Notes under the pieces: generated by a model | What the model was told of the DNA's origin: nothing | Database searches by the model: none | The model's input: only the letters and a program-made list of their open reading frames with translations | Position numbers and translations under genes: made by a program | Shown here: piece after piece, positions 24,800 to 36,800 of the stretch | Position numbering within the stretch: position 1 is the first letter of the stretch | Layout: each line of letters opens with the position of its first letter | Source: a virus | Direction: 5' to 3' (one strand) | DNA length: 64,000 bases | Virus record (IMG/VR): IMGVR_UViG_3300043436_002028 | Location: 1 to 64,000 of that record

Positions 24800-27700
24800 A
24801 TGTCTGGAGTAAGAATAGATGTTGAAGCAAGGACTTCTAAAGCCGAACAAGATCTTGCAAATATAAATCAATCGTTACGTAATATAGAAAAGACTACGGC
24901 TAGCACTGGTGCATCTTTGAAGAACATGTTTTCTTCACTGGCAACTTTAGCTACTGCTGGTCTTGCTGTAAATTATATTAAGAATGTTTCTTCTGAATTT
25001 ACTAACTTAAGCAACAAAATCGCTTTAGTCACTGGTAGAACTAAAGAGTTAGCAAGAACACAAGAAGCGTTATTTCAGATCGCTGAAGACACCAGAGGCT
25101 CTTTGCAAGGGACTGTAACAACCTTTGCATCGTTCGGCAGAGCCTTAAAAGAAACTGGCGCATCTACTGAAAGAATTTTAACTGCTACTAAATCAGTTCA
25201 ACAAGCTATTGCAATATCAGGTTCTAGTGCAGAATCTGCTGCAGCTGCTTTGGTACAGTTAGGTCAGGGTATCTCATCTGGCACACTTAGAGGTGAAGAA
25301 TTAAACTCTGTTTTAGAACAGACACCTCGTATTGCTCAGGCTATTGCTGACGAATTAAACGTAACTACAGGTCGTTTAAGACTGATTGCTGCTGATGGCA
25401 AATTAACCTCAGATGTAGTTTTTGGTGCTTTGCTTAATCAAGCTAAAGCAATTAATAAAGAATTTGAAACTCTAGCACCAACACTTACACAAGCAAACAG
25501 TTTGTTAAGTGATTCTATTAGAATTTATGTTAGCGAATTAGATAAGGGGCTTGGATTTTCTGATGCAATAGGATTAAGTACTTTTAATCTTGCAAAGAGA
25601 ATAAAGCAAGCTTCTAAAGATGCCTTTGAATTAGGTACTTCTATTGCCTTTACTTACAATAGAATTACTGGAGGTTTAAAGCTTCTCGGTGCGCCTCTTT
25701 TAGGCATATTCCAAGAGCTTGGAAAACAATTTTTACAAATTCTTCCTACAGTCAGCTTGAGCAGAACTCTGAAAAGAGACTTCCAAGAAGCTACAATGGC
25801 TGTAGATCAATTCTCTGGTGGCCTGTTAACTAGGTTTAATAGATTTAAGTTTATAAATCTTATTACTATTGAATCTGATGTTGAGAAGGCTATTAGACAG
25901 CTTAAGAGATTAAGCCCCACCTACTGGGCTGGTGCTGGCTTTAATAGAGCTACTTTTGAAAGAATTTTTAGTACTCAATATCTTTTAGAAGTTGTTGGAG
26001 CATTTCAAGATTTGTATAGTGCTATTGCCGCTAATACAAATGCTATTGGTGGTGTACTAACTAAATTCTTTAGATCAGTAGATACTGGCTTTAAGAACTT
26101 ATCAAGATATTTTGGATTTAGACTAGATACACTCTTTGTGTTTACAAGAGGTAACTTAGAAAACTTTTTAGGTACTTTGACTGACATTGTAAGAGGTGTC
26201 TCTGGTGCTTCTATTAAGTTTTTCGAACTAGGCAAAATTGCAGAATACTATTTAGCACCATCTATCAAAGGGCTTACTACGGCTTTAAAGGATGCAATCC
26301 CTAGCTTAATAACAACTATTGGAAATGCCGTTATAGCTTCTTTGAAAGCTGTTCTTGAATTCATTAAGATAATTGCAACAGTTATCTATGAATTTAATAC
26401 ATCGTTTTCAATTAAAGCTGTTCTTGAAGATAGCTATAAGTCTGTCATTAAATTCTTTGATGGCCTTCGTAAGAAAGCTGATTTAGAAGATGTCATAGAT
26501 TCAATTAGAGACTTTGGCAAAAAAGTTATCAGAGTCTTCTTTGAAATTTACGATGCTGTTATTGGAAACTCGTGGTGGACCGATACAGTTGATTCTGTAA
26601 TCAATACATCTAATACGCTTTGGGATAAAGCTAGCTCAGGTCTTAATAAGTTTAAAACAAACACTATTAACATATTTAAGAATGTGTTTGATAGTCGTAG
26701 ACGACTTAATTTTGATTTTTCAGATATTAAGTCAATCGATTTTTCGTTTACATCTTTTAAACTTCCCAAATTAACTACTAGAGACTGGGCAGACTCAATT
26801 GTTGGCTTTGCTGAAAAGTTTAAAGAAGTCTTTAAAGATACTATTGAAGCTTTTCCGAATATTGCTAAGTTTGCATTAGTTGGAGCTGCAGGTTTACTTG
26901 TCTCGGCTTTGTTTCCAGCAGGTGTAATAAAGAATGTGCTCTTAGCAGCTATTGTTACATCTCTAGTTACAAGTTCTACTTTAATTGCTGAACAGTTTGG
27001 TGCAGCCTTAACTGGTGGTAGCTTTGTATCTGAGGTTGGATACCAGTTAGGTCGAGCTGCAGGATTCTTTGTTAATACTTTAATTACAGAATTGCCTCAG
27101 TTCTTAAATGCATTGCTTGGTATTGTTTCGTCATTTGTACGGGGCTTTACAGAGCAATTGCCATTTATTGGAGGCCTAATAAAGAGCATTTTTAATGTCG
27201 GTGATTTTGTAGGAATTTCTGGACCTCTTGGAATTGTAGGTGCTTTCCTGTTTGGTGGCTTAGCAGCAAAGACGTTAAAGACTCTTGGCATTGGCAAAGA
27301 TGCAATTGAGGGTATTGAAGGAATCTTTGGCAAAATAGGTGCAATTGTAACTGGCAAAGATGATGGAATAATTTCAAAGTACTTGTTTGGAAAGTTTGGT
27401 TCTGCAAGAACATTGAGTGTCATAGGCTTGTTGTTAAACAGTCTTGGCGCCTTTGATGCAATTTTCTCTAATTCTGTGTTAGCACAGTATGCCGTGCAAG
27501 GTGGCTTGATTTACACTACCTTATTTGGTCAAGCAGGTGTAAATAAGATCACTGATGCTGTTGGTAGCAAAATCATTGCTCCTATCTCCGATGCTTTAAA
27601 ATCTTCTGCAAAAGCTGCAACTGCAAATACAAGTCTTTATGACATTTTCTTTGGTGCTACTGGTACTTGGGCTGATAGAGCTTCTGTAGCATTAAAGTCA

Positions 27701-30700
27701 GTTATCGATAAGATAAGTGGTAAGATTGTAGATGCTGCGACCCCATTTGTTGAAAAAGGCTTTGATTTTGTTAAGACATTACTGTTAGGCACAAAACCAG
27801 AAGTTACTGCTACAGCAGTTAAGAAACAAGTAGCTGCTGTTGCTGCATCAGCCGTAATACAACTGGAAATCCTTAAGCAAAAGCTTTCTAGTTTGGACTT
27901 AGGGTCATTTTTCGGTGGTTTTGGAGGTAGAGGTGCATCTAAGGTTTCGGATGCTGTAAAGCAGGCTTCTGCTACTGTAGTGGGCGAGGCTGGCAAACTT
28001 TCCGGCATTGCAGGTCGAATCGGCGGTGAAACTGGTCTCTTAGGTAGACTTTTCTTTGGAAGAGCTGGAAAAGTAGCCTTAGTTGCAGGTATTTTAACAG
28101 TATTTGCAACAGCTGCTTCAGCTTCTGAGAAAACTGCATCTGCATTAAGAGAGCAAAGCGTCTTTCAAGATATTGTTGATAATTGGAATAAATTAAAGTT
28201 AGAAAACCCAATAGCTGCAGTTGCGTTACAAATCTTAGGTGTTTCCATACCTTTGATTATTGGTGGTTTAATATTCTTTAGAGCGCAAGTTGCAACATTG
28301 ATTGGCTCTGCTTTTAATGTAAGTGCTATTAAAACCTGGGCTACGACTACAGTTTCTAGCATCGGAACAGTAGCAAAGAGTTTAAAGAATGTTGGTATTA
28401 TTGGTGGTGCAGGTGCATTAGCTGGCGGTCTTACATACGGCTTAACACAAGATGTTGGCATTGCCATAGCTGCTGCGACTTTTGCTGCAGAACTTGCCTT
28501 AATCTTTAGAAAGAAAATTGCAGCCGCCTTAGTATCAGCCTTCCAATTTGTTTTTGTTAAACTTGGTGGTGCAATTCTAGGATTTGTATTCTCAATCAAA
28601 GGTGCAATTATCTTATTGCTAACCGGAGCAATTACTGCATTTGTTGATTGGTTCTTTGGTTTGGACTTAGCAAGTAGAGTAAAGAATACTGTTAACAGGA
28701 TTAAATCTTCGTTAGGCTTTAAAACAGAAGAGACTTCTAAAACTACTGGATTAAGCGCTGAATCTGAAAAGTTTGCAAGAAGTCGAAACCTTGGGCTTAG
28801 CTATTCTATCGAAGATATCAACTTTGGTAATATTTCAAAGACAGATAGAGAACGTCTAGAAAAGGCGGTAGGCAAACTTGAAGAAACTATTAAACAGTCT
28901 ATAGATGAAGAAGAAACAACTGGACGTGTTTCTCAAGATACTAGAGACTCGATAAAAGCTCTTGACAAGAGTCTTAATAATTTAATTCCTAGAATTGAGG
29001 CAAGATCAGCATTTAATACTGCTGACTTTGCTAAACAACTTCAAGACTTAAGGAATTTAACACCTGAAAGCCCTGCTCAAAGAATTGCAACTGGAGCTAG
29101 ACAACTTGGATTAGATATTGCTTTCGGTATTAATGAAAGACTACTTAAAGCAAGACAAACATTTGCAACTACTAGAGAAGGTCGTTTAAGTGCTACTGAA
29201 GACCTTGACAGACTAAGGGCTGAAAGAGGTACAAGGTTTAGTGCTAGATTCAGACCTCTGGATGCTACTGCCGAAGATATTGCTAAACTTGCTTCCAAAG
29301 TAAAAGATTTAGAAGCACCTGATGCAGATCTTGCCAAGCAAATTGGTATTCTTCAGCAGAAATACCTTCAGGCTTTTAAAGCTGTTGCTGATGCTGAAAC
29401 AAGTATTTTTGGTGGATTTAAGCCTCTTGCACCAACAGATCAAAGAGTTGTACTTAGAGATTTGTTAGGCGAACAACTTAGAAATTCCTTCTTGAAGCAG
29501 ATTGGTATCGATCAAGCTAATAAAGACATTAAGGAATTCCAAGGGCGTCTCACGACAGTAGCGTCTAATCTTAAAGGTATTGGTATTGACTTTAAGACAG
29601 ATGAGTTGTTTGCAATAGATGATGAATCTTTTAAAGGCATTGAAAGGTTGAGTCGCAATGCAAAAGACTTAGCTGAACAGCTTAAGAATACTAAAACGGT
29701 TGCTGAACAAAATCAGATTATTTATAGAATAACTGAGATTCGTACTCAAATTCTTGAATTCAAATTAAGATCAGAAGAAGGTGGTCCTAATCGTAAGCAG
29801 TTCTTGCTTAAGCAACGATTAGAGCAGGCCGGTATCGGTATCTTTAATGAAAATACTCTAAAAGGCTTAAGCGACGATGCTTCTGAAAATTTATTTAAGC
29901 TTGCTAATGATGTTGTTCTTCTTGAAGACCAGCTAAAACGTAAGTTACCTGGACCTATGCAGTCATTAAAACCAGGAGATGATTCCTGGTTAGATAGTTT
30001 CAGGCGCTCACTTGGTGGTAAGGCTGTCAGTAAGGAGCAACAAGAAGCTATAGATAATTATGAAGAAGGTCGAAAAAGACTGCAGTCTAAGATAAAAGAA
30101 CTTCGTGATGGTGTTATTGCATCTGCAAAGAATGCTTCCACTACCGCAATCCCAGTTCTACAAGACTTGGCAGGAAGTCTTGGCTTAGATTTTAATGAAA
30201 TTGTTAAAACTAAGGGCTTTGACAAAGCCTCGGCTGGTATTAACCAGTTATTGTCACTTAATGACAAATTACAAACAGCAATTCAAAATAATTCTAGAGG
30301 CCAAGTACAGAGCATTACTAAACAGATTGAATTTCTTAAAGAAGATCTTCAAGAAGCTCCAAAGACTCTGCAAGATTTAATTTCGGCAATATCGGGATTA
30401 GGTCGATCTTTTGCGCTTGAAGATTTGGGTTTACTAAAACCTGATCAATTTAAAGAGCTTCAAGATGTTGGTGGTACGCTAAATGCTATTGATAAAACAA
30501 TACGCAGACTTGGACCTACTGCTAGTAAAGTTCAGATAGATGCAATTTTAACTCGTAAATTAAATGCATCTAGAAAAGCATTTGAGATTTATTTACAAAC
30601 ATTATATTCTACTGGTGAAAAGACTTTAGAAGGCTTATCTAGAGTTGGATTAAGTGATGCTTTTGAAATTTCATTATTCTCTGAAGCTCAGCTTAAACAG

Positions 30701-32629
30701 TTCCTTTCAATAGACACTCAAATTCTCAAAATTAAAGAGCAGTTAAAAGATCCTGCTAATTCTGAAAGATTTGGAGAAATTCTAGAAAACTTAGCCAACG
30801 CAACAAGACAAGCAGAAAAGCTTAAGAAGTCTTTAGGTAATTTTGATGTTCGCTTAGAGGCTATTAATAAAGCATTTGGTCTTAATTTAACCGAAAGTGA
30901 AGCTGCTAGATTAAGTCAAAGTTTATTAATTGAACTATCAGCAGAAGCTCAAACAGCTTTAGATAACATTGCCGATCTTAAGAAACTGCCTTTGTTTGCA
31001 AAAGCACCAGTAGCTACTCAACAGAATGTAACTTCAACAGCGCCTGCTGAAACCGATGTTACAACTTTAGACGGTATTACTATAACAGGTAGAGCATTTT
31101 CTGCTATTGCAGAACTTTCTAAAGCATTTGATGCACTTAGAAATAAGTCTAACCTAGTTGCTAAGAGAAGTGAAATTCTTGCTGTCAAAACTCAAGAGAG
31201 CGTTGCTGAACTTGCATTGATGCCTCTTGATACTCTTGTATCTAAAATTACAGATGCATTTCCTGCATTAGGTGATTTTAAAGATACTTTAGGTAGATTG
31301 ACAAGAACTCAGCTTGATGCCTTAGGCTTGTTGGCGATAGATGTTGAAGCTACAAGACGTAGAGTTAATTTGGGATTAGCAACTCCTGCTGAATTAGCTG
31401 CAGCTCAACGCAAAGGTACAACTGAAGGTCAAGGTGCTATTGAAGGTATTAGTTTTGGTGCTGGCCTCACTAGTCGTTTAAAGACTGTTGGTATAGACTT
31501 TGAAAAAGAAGCATTTAATCTTGTAAGCACTGCAAACAAGAATGTTATTGAGAATCTTACTACACAGTTAGAAACAGCTATTGCAAATAGAGACTTAGTC
31601 CTAGCAACTCCAGGTGCTACAGATGCTTCAAGAATAGCAGCACAAAATCTTGTTAATGATCAGCGTGAATTATTATCCAATGCAATTATTGGAGCTACGG
31701 TTGATATTCGTAAGATAACAAGAGATGCTGGTAAAGAATTTGCTTCTTCTATTACTAGCTCTTGGACATCTGCTCTTACTGAGTATATTGGTGGTAAGAC
31801 AACTTGGAAGGAGTTTACAAACTCTATTTTAACAACGTTTACTGATCAAGTTATCAAAACGTTTGTTGAAGGTTTGATGCAACCTTTTACTGGTGAAAAT
31901 GGATTTATTACTACTTCATTAAGATCATTAGGTAGTAACATTTTCTCAGCATTTAAGGGTGGTAAAGATCAGACTGGCATGAGTCTTTCTCAAGCTACTC
32001 CAGAAGGTGGTGAAGGTGGTATTTTAGACGGATTGTCTACAATATTTGCGCCTTTGACTGGATTCTTTGGATCAATCCTAACAGGCATTGGTAATCTTTT
32101 TGGAGTAACTGTTACTCAAGTAAGTGCAGCTGAGCTTGAAAAAGCTTATTATGGCGGCTGGTTTTCTGCTATAAACGCAACATTAGTAACTCTTTTAGGT
32201 ACTATAAATACAACATTAGGCGCAATTCTGGCAAGAGTCAGCTTAGATAACCCTGCTTTTGCAACGGGCGGTCTTGTAAGCGGTCCTGGTTCAGGCACTT
32301 CTGATTCGATATTGGCTAGAATATCTAATGGTGAATATGTTATCAATGCAGAGTCTTCTAGGAAGTTTAGACCATTATTAGATGCTATTAATAGTGATAA
32401 GTTAAAATCATTTGCTTCTGGTGGTTTAGTTGCATCTAGCTTAATGACAGCTCCTGCAATGGCAGATATTAAAGCTGTTAAAGGTTCTCAAGAGTCTAGC
32501 TCACAAGTTATTAATATTTCAATAACTGGTGATATATCTAGACAAACCCGTTCGGAGATTTACAAAATGCTTCCCTCTATTGCGGAAGGTGTAAATTTGC
32601 ACAACAAGGAAAAAGGTAATCGAGGATAA
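24800..32629 (+). CDS. Tail tape measure protein
   Basis: 2609 residues. The N-terminal 200 residues match the tape-measure N-domain type (ALVTGRTKELARTQEALFQI ... GEELNSVLEQTPRIAQAIAD). Several long hydrophobic stretches lie around residues 690-735, 1140-1160 and 1255-1290. The second half is charged and helical. The C-terminus has GGLVSGPGSGTSDSILARIS and NGEYVIN, a repeated ending of tape measures. By the usual 0.15 nm per residue rule the tail would be near 390 nm. The hydrophobic parts may help form a DNA channel through the host membrane. No lytic transglycosylase motif was found by eye. Confidence 0.93.
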   Translation: MSGVRIDVEARTSKAEQDLANINQSLRNIEKTTASTGASLKNMFSSLATLATAGLAVNYIKNVSSEFTNLSNKIALVTGRTKELARTQEALFQIAEDTRGSLQGTVTTFASFGRALKETGASTERILTATKSVQQAIAISGSSAESAAAALVQLGQGISSGTLRGEELNSVLEQTPRIAQAIADELNVTTGRLRLIAADGKLTSDVVFGALLNQAKAINKEFETLAPTLTQANSLLSDSIRIYVSELDKGLGFSDAIGLSTFNLAKRIKQASKDAFELGTSIAFTYNRITGGLKLLGAPLLGIFQELGKQFLQILPTVSLSRTLKRDFQEATMAVDQFSGGLLTRFNRFKFINLITIESDVEKAIRQLKRLSPTYWAGAGFNRATFERIFSTQYLLEVVGAFQDLYSAIAANTNAIGGVLTKFFRSVDTGFKNLSRYFGFRLDTLFVFTRGNLENFLGTLTDIVRGVSGASIKFFELGKIAEYYLAPSIKGLTTALKDAIPSLITTIGNAVIASLKAVLEFIKIIATVIYEFNTSFSIKAVLEDSYKSVIKFFDGLRKKADLEDVIDSIRDFGKKVIRVFFEIYDAVIGNSWWTDTVDSVINTSNTLWDKASSGLNKFKTNTINIFKNVFDSRRRLNFDFSDIKSIDFSFTSFKLPKLTTRDWADSIVGFAEKFKEVFKDTIEAFPNIAKFALVGAAGLLVSALFPAGVIKNVLLAAIVTSLVTSSTLIAEQFGAALTGGSFVSEVGYQLGRAAGFFVNTLITELPQFLNALLGIVSSFVRGFTEQLPFIGGLIKSIFNVGDFVGISGPLGIVGAFLFGGLAAKTLKTLGIGKDAIEGIEGIFGKIGAIVTGKDDGIISKYLFGKFGSARTLSVIGLLLNSLGAFDAIFSNSVLAQYAVQGGLIYTTLFGQAGVNKITDAVGSKIIAPISDALKSSAKAATANTSLYDIFFGATGTWADRASVALKSVIDKISGKIVDAATPFVEKGFDFVKTLLLGTKPEVTATAVKKQVAAVAASAVIQLEILKQKLSSLDLGSFFGGFGGRGASKVSDAVKQASATVVGEAGKLSGIAGRIGGETGLLGRLFFGRAGKVALVAGILTVFATAASASEKTASALREQSVFQDIVDNWNKLKLENPIAAVALQILGVSIPLIIGGLIFFRAQVATLIGSAFNVSAIKTWATTTVSSIGTVAKSLKNVGIIGGAGALAGGLTYGLTQDVGIAIAAATFAAELALIFRKKIAAALVSAFQFVFVKLGGAILGFVFSIKGAIILLLTGAITAFVDWFFGLDLASRVKNTVNRIKSSLGFKTEETSKTTGLSAESEKFARSRNLGLSYSIEDINFGNISKTDRERLEKAVGKLEETIKQSIDEEETTGRVSQDTRDSIKALDKSLNNLIPRIEARSAFNTADFAKQLQDLRNLTPESPAQRIATGARQLGLDIAFGINERLLKARQTFATTREGRLSATEDLDRLRAERGTRFSARFRPLDATAEDIAKLASKVKDLEAPDADLAKQIGILQQKYLQAFKAVADAETSIFGGFKPLAPTDQRVVLRDLLGEQLRNSFLKQIGIDQANKDIKEFQGRLTTVASNLKGIGIDFKTDELFAIDDESFKGIERLSRNAKDLAEQLKNTKTVAEQNQIIYRITEIRTQILEFKLRSEEGGPNRKQFLLKQRLEQAGIGIFNENTLKGLSDDASENLFKLANDVVLLEDQLKRKLPGPMQSLKPGDDSWLDSFRRSLGGKAVSKEQQEAIDNYEEGRKRLQSKIKELRDGVIASAKNASTTAIPVLQDLAGSLGLDFNEIVKTKGFDKASAGINQLLSLNDKLQTAIQNNSRGQVQSITKQIEFLKEDLQEAPKTLQDLISAISGLGRSFALEDLGLLKPDQFKELQDVGGTLNAIDKTIRRLGPTASKVQIDAILTRKLNASRKAFEIYLQTLYSTGEKTLEGLSRVGLSDAFEISLFSEAQLKQFLSIDTQILKIKEQLKDPANSERFGEILENLANATRQAEKLKKSLGNFDVRLEAINKAFGLNLTESEAARLSQSLLIELSAEAQTALDNIADLKKLPLFAKAPVATQQNVTSTAPAETDVTTLDGITITGRAFSAIAELSKAFDALRNKSNLVAKRSEILAVKTQESVAELALMPLDTLVSKITDAFPALGDFKDTLGRLTRTQLDALGLLAIDVEATRRRVNLGLATPAELAAAQRKGTTEGQGAIEGISFGAGLTSRLKTVGIDFEKEAFNLVSTANKNVIENLTTQLETAIANRDLVLATPGATDASRIAAQNLVNDQRELLSNAIIGATVDIRKITRDAGKEFASSITSSWTSALTEYIGGKTTWKEFTNSILTTFTDQVIKTFVEGLMQPFTGENGFITTSLRSLGSNIFSAFKGGKDQTGMSLSQATPEGGEGGILDGLSTIFAPLTGFFGSILTGIGNLFGVTVTQVSAAELEKAYYGGWFSAINATLVTLLGTINTTLGAILARVSLDNPAFATGGLVSGPGSGTSDSILARISNGEYVINAESSRKFRPLLDAINSDKLKSFASGGLVASSLMTAPAMADIKAVKGSQESSSQVINISITGDISRQTRSEIYKMLPSIAEGVNLHNKEKGNRG

Positions 32630-32631
32630 TT

Positions 32632-33237
32632 ATGTACGGTATCTATGAAGACGGAAAGGTCATTGCTCAATTTGTGGCTCCACTATCTGTGGTTAGCAAT
32701 GTTCCAGTTTTCGTCTCAGATACCCTTTCCTTAAAAAGATTTGTTAGCAAGAGACCGGCTCAACGTTGGGAAATAGAATCCGGCGTTGAGCCTTTCTCGA
32801 ATAATGCTCAAAACCTAATGGTAAATCTTATAACGAAGGGGTCATCTGAGGCGGTCAATGTAATAATGCCACAAAACTACGGTTCTGCATTTAATAGAGT
32901 AGCTACTGGTATTGGCACTGTTCGTGGAACAGCAGCTGCAGGCTCTACTCAAATTACTTTAACAGTTAGTGGTTTTTCAAGAATTAATATACCTAAAGGT
33001 ACATTTATTAAGTTTCAAAATCAGTCTAAAATTTACATGACAGTAAATGATATGACCGGATCAGGAACTTTAAACATCTTTCCAGAGTTAAGAACCGCTA
33101 TTACTAGTGTAGATATGGCTTGGCAAGATGATGTCTTAGGTACATTTTACTATGACACTGATGTAGTAAAAGGCATGCAGTATATTGATGGCATCTTAAT
33201 GTCAATTGAGAATGTTAAATTAGTGGAGAAACTATGA
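32632..33237 (+). CDS. Distal tail protein-like
   Basis: 201 residues, immediately after the tape measure, where distal-tail genes lie. The sequence is beta-rich, with QRWEIESGVEPFSNNA and a GTVRGTAAAGSTQITLTVSG insert that looks like an extra beta domain (residues about 95-150). The function is assigned by synteny: a hexameric hub linking tube and tip. Confidence 0.65.
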   Translation: MYGIYEDGKVIAQFVAPLSVVSNVPVFVSDTLSLKRFVSKRPAQRWEIESGVEPFSNNAQNLMVNLITKGSSEAVNVIMPQNYGSAFNRVATGIGTVRGTAAAGSTQITLTVSGFSRINIPKGTFIKFQNQSKIYMTVNDMTGSGTLNIFPELRTAITSVDMAWQDDVLGTFYYDTDVVKGMQYIDGILMSIENVKLVEKL

Positions 33238-33803
33238 TTCAATTTAATCAAGTAATCCAAAACATTATATCTCAACCAACAGTAGAGTTATTCTATTTAG
33301 TTAATATCGATGGTTATAAGGTAACTAATTATTTTAGAAATATTACTCTTTCTAATGGAGAGGTTTATGAAGCTAATGGTAGGTTGCTTCAAGTGGATCC
33401 TCCACAGTTAAGTAGTACTGTTGATAGAGAATTATACAAAATAACTTTTGCTGACCCTGACTTTTACTTTGGTCAAGAAGCGCCTGTTAGTGTTGTTGGA
33501 AAACCGGTTACTGTCAGGGTTGGCTTTATAAACCCTACTACAAAGTTTCCAGTTACCGAAATTGAAAACACTGTAATTATTTATAAAGGTGCTGTTGATG
33601 GCACTTCTTATAGTGTTGATACAGAAAATACAGGCGAATCTATATGGCTTGTAACTTGTGCAAGTCCTATGAACGATCTTGAAATGGTAAGAGCTATGTA
33701 TACTTCAAAAGATTCAGTTAGGCTAGTTTCTCCAGGAGATAACAGCTTTGACCAAATCTATGAAGGAGGTGGCGAAGTTGAATTAAAGTGGGGTAGAGGA
33801 TGA
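33234..33803 (+). CDS. Tail tip/hub protein (DUF1833/DUF2163-like)
   Basis: 189 residues, overlapping both neighbours by 4 bases. It starts with a domain containing NGEVYEANGRLLQVDPPQLS and ELYKITFADPDFYFG and ends with SPGDNSFDQIYEGGGEVELK, a conserved ending next to J-like genes. Together with the preceding and following proteins it would build the tail tip. Confidence 0.68.
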   Translation: MIQFNQVIQNIISQPTVELFYLVNIDGYKVTNYFRNITLSNGEVYEANGRLLQVDPPQLSSTVDRELYKITFADPDFYFGQEAPVSVVGKPVTVRVGFINPTTKFPVTEIENTVIIYKGAVDGTSYSVDTENTGESIWLVTCASPMNDLEMVRAMYTSKDSVRLVSPGDNSFDQIYEGGGEVELKWGRG

Positions 33804-36800
33804 TTACAACAGTTATTGCTTGGGTTATTGCAAACCCTTGGACAGCTGCTTTTATTATTGCATCAACTAGCTATTCGATTATTCAAGCTAAAAAGATGCG
33901 AAAAGCAATGCGTGACTCAGCAGAAGCTAGAAAGGGTTACGAGGTCGTTACTACAGGCGATGTTCAACCAATTCCTATTGTATATGGTAGGGCTAAAATT
34001 GGCGGTACTCGTGTTTGGCATAATACAAAAGGATCTCATGAAGTTCCTCAAGGTTTTGTACCAAATGCAAATAAAGTATTTGATGTTGGAGCTAATCCTG
34101 TAGATGAAAGAACTATTACATATGAAGAGTATGATCCTGAGTATGGGTACTCAACTCTTACCAAGACAATACCTCCATCTTCGGCAGGAAATTTAGGAAT
34201 AACAATACCAGGCTCAAAGAATGAGTTTTTGTATTTTCAACAAGTTCTCTGTCACGGTCCAATAAACAAAGTTGTAGATTTTGTAGTTGATGAATCCAGG
34301 TTTAGCAATGATCCTGACTTAGGTAAAATTGAAGGAAGCCAGATTAGTTCTAACACAGTAAAAGCTGGTTTTAGAACTGAAGTTCATTATGATGGTAGCG
34401 TAGCAAACCTCTTGGTCTCCTACAATTTTGGAGAACGACAGACTGCTAAATTTCCTGGACTTGCATACGCATCTACAGCAATTCGTCTGAACAGAGACGA
34501 TCCACAGTTCCAAGGCCAAGTGCCTATGGTTCAATACTTTATTGAGGGCAGAAAAGTTAGAACTGTTTCTAACGGTGTTCTGAATAATACAAGAGTTTAT
34601 ACAAATAATCCTGCATGGTGTTTGTTAGATTATTTACTAGAAAATTCAGACAGACTTTATGAAGGTAAGAAGCTTTTTGAAGTCGGTAAAGGTTTAGCCT
34701 TAGATCAAATTGATTTATTGTCTTTCGAACAAGCGGCTGCCATATGTAATCAAACTGTAATATCTAGCGTACCTACTTATGGTAACGTTTGGAATTCAGT
34801 AGATAACTCTACAATTACAACAACACGATCTGTACCTCTTTATGAGTGCAATATGATTGTTGACGTTGAAAAGCCAATCAGAGAAAATATTGAAGCTATT
34901 CTTGCTTGTATGGGTGATGCTAGATTAGTATGGTCTGGAGGTAAATACAAACTATCCTTACAATACCCAAATTCTAATGCATCTGTTTCATTAGCAACTA
35001 CAATTACTGACGATGACCTTATTCAAGGCTCAAAGTTTGAACTTGTTTGGCCTACATCTAGTGAAAGACTGAACAACGCTACAGTTAGATTTCACAATGA
35101 AGCTGAGAACTTTAAAGAAGACTCTGTAAGTTGGCCTCCAAAACAATCTGCTCAGTACTTTAAAGGTATTGGTGGTAAAAGGTATGCTAATTCCGAAAAT
35201 ACTGACGGTGCTTTACTCTCATCTTATGGTGTTTGGCAGGGTGGCACATATAATCCGCCGCCTTTTAACTGGAAATTTATTGCTAAAGCAACTGGTGCAC
35301 ATGTTTTACAGTTCCAAGTTGACAATTACGGCTCAATCAGTATAACAAACAATAGTACAGGCGCTTCTGTATTTTCAAGCAGTTTCAGTGGAGCTAGTAC
35401 GGTTCATGTTAGAAATAATATCAACTTAGTTGAAAATCAAGTTTACTCGGTTGTAATTACTGCTGTAAATACAGGTGGCCCTGGTGGTGTTGCTGCAAGG
35501 CTTTCAAAAGATAATTTTATTTACTGGAGCACAAAAGATCCTGCATATGAAGCATTTACGCTTGTAAATGTAAGCGATGCAGTGTACCAGTCAATGCTTA
35601 CAGAAGACTCCGGATTAAAACTTGAAACAACAATGTTTTATGATGGGTGTACAGACTATTATCATGCGCTTGCAAAAGCTGAAGAGCTTGTAAGAACAAG
35701 TCGTAGTGCAATTTCTGTATCCTTTGAATATTTAGTAAAAGATAAGTTTCTAGAGCCTGGTGATTTTATCAAAATAGAATCGCCTAGTTTAAACTTAGGT
35801 GATGAAGACTTTTATGTTAGAGTTGCTGAAGTTAAACTTAGTGAAACAGGAACTTGTGAAGTTAAAGGTTCTAGATTTGATTATACTCAATTAGCTTGGA
35901 ATGTAAATGACAACGAGTATACAACTCCACCTAACATATTTGGTTTTAGAGTTCCAGCACCTAGACAAATTATCTATGTGCCTATTCAAAATATAGGTGA
36001 TTCGACCTCTATAGGTGAATTGCAGTGGACTCCAGTTGACTTTGATTCCTTCGCTGGTTATGTTGTATATTACAACACTTTTGATAATTATGACTCTAAT
36101 GGTCTACCTATCTTTATTGAATTGGGTAGAACTGTTGCAAGTAATTTTGTCTTACCTGCATTAAATATTGACTCAGCTGTTTTTGCAGTAAGGGCTGTTT
36201 CAAAGTCTAACAGATATTCTAAATACGTAACTACAGGTAATACCGCTGTAAGAATTCCAAAGATTTTTCCTAGAGCTGTTGAAGTTACAGCACCCTCGTT
36301 ATTCTTTATTCAGAGAGCAAACTCAATTAATTTTGTTTCAAATCAAATTACATTAACCACAACAATCAAAAACTATCTTGAACCGCAGTATCGTTGGTTT
36401 GTAGATAATACTTTAATTGTTGGTGCAACATCAGACTCATTAACAATAAACTCATTTGCAACAGGATTAAGTAAAAGATATCGAGTTGAGGTTTATGAGG
36501 CTTCTAACGAAGAAACACAAGCTGAAGACTTTGTTACTATTTACTCAATTCAAGAAGGCTCAAGTGGCTATACAGTGCTACTGTCCAACGAATCGAGACA
36601 AATTATAGCTAATTATGAAGGTCTTGTTGCTCCAAATCAATTTCCTTATCAAATTCAAGTAACTGTACTGAGAGGTACTGAAAACGTAACTGCTGGTGCA
36701 ACAATTAGTTTAGGCACACTGACAGGTATTTCAGCAACATTATCTTCAGATATTATTACTGTAAACGCACTAAATGCAATTACCGGAACAGGTCTTGTTA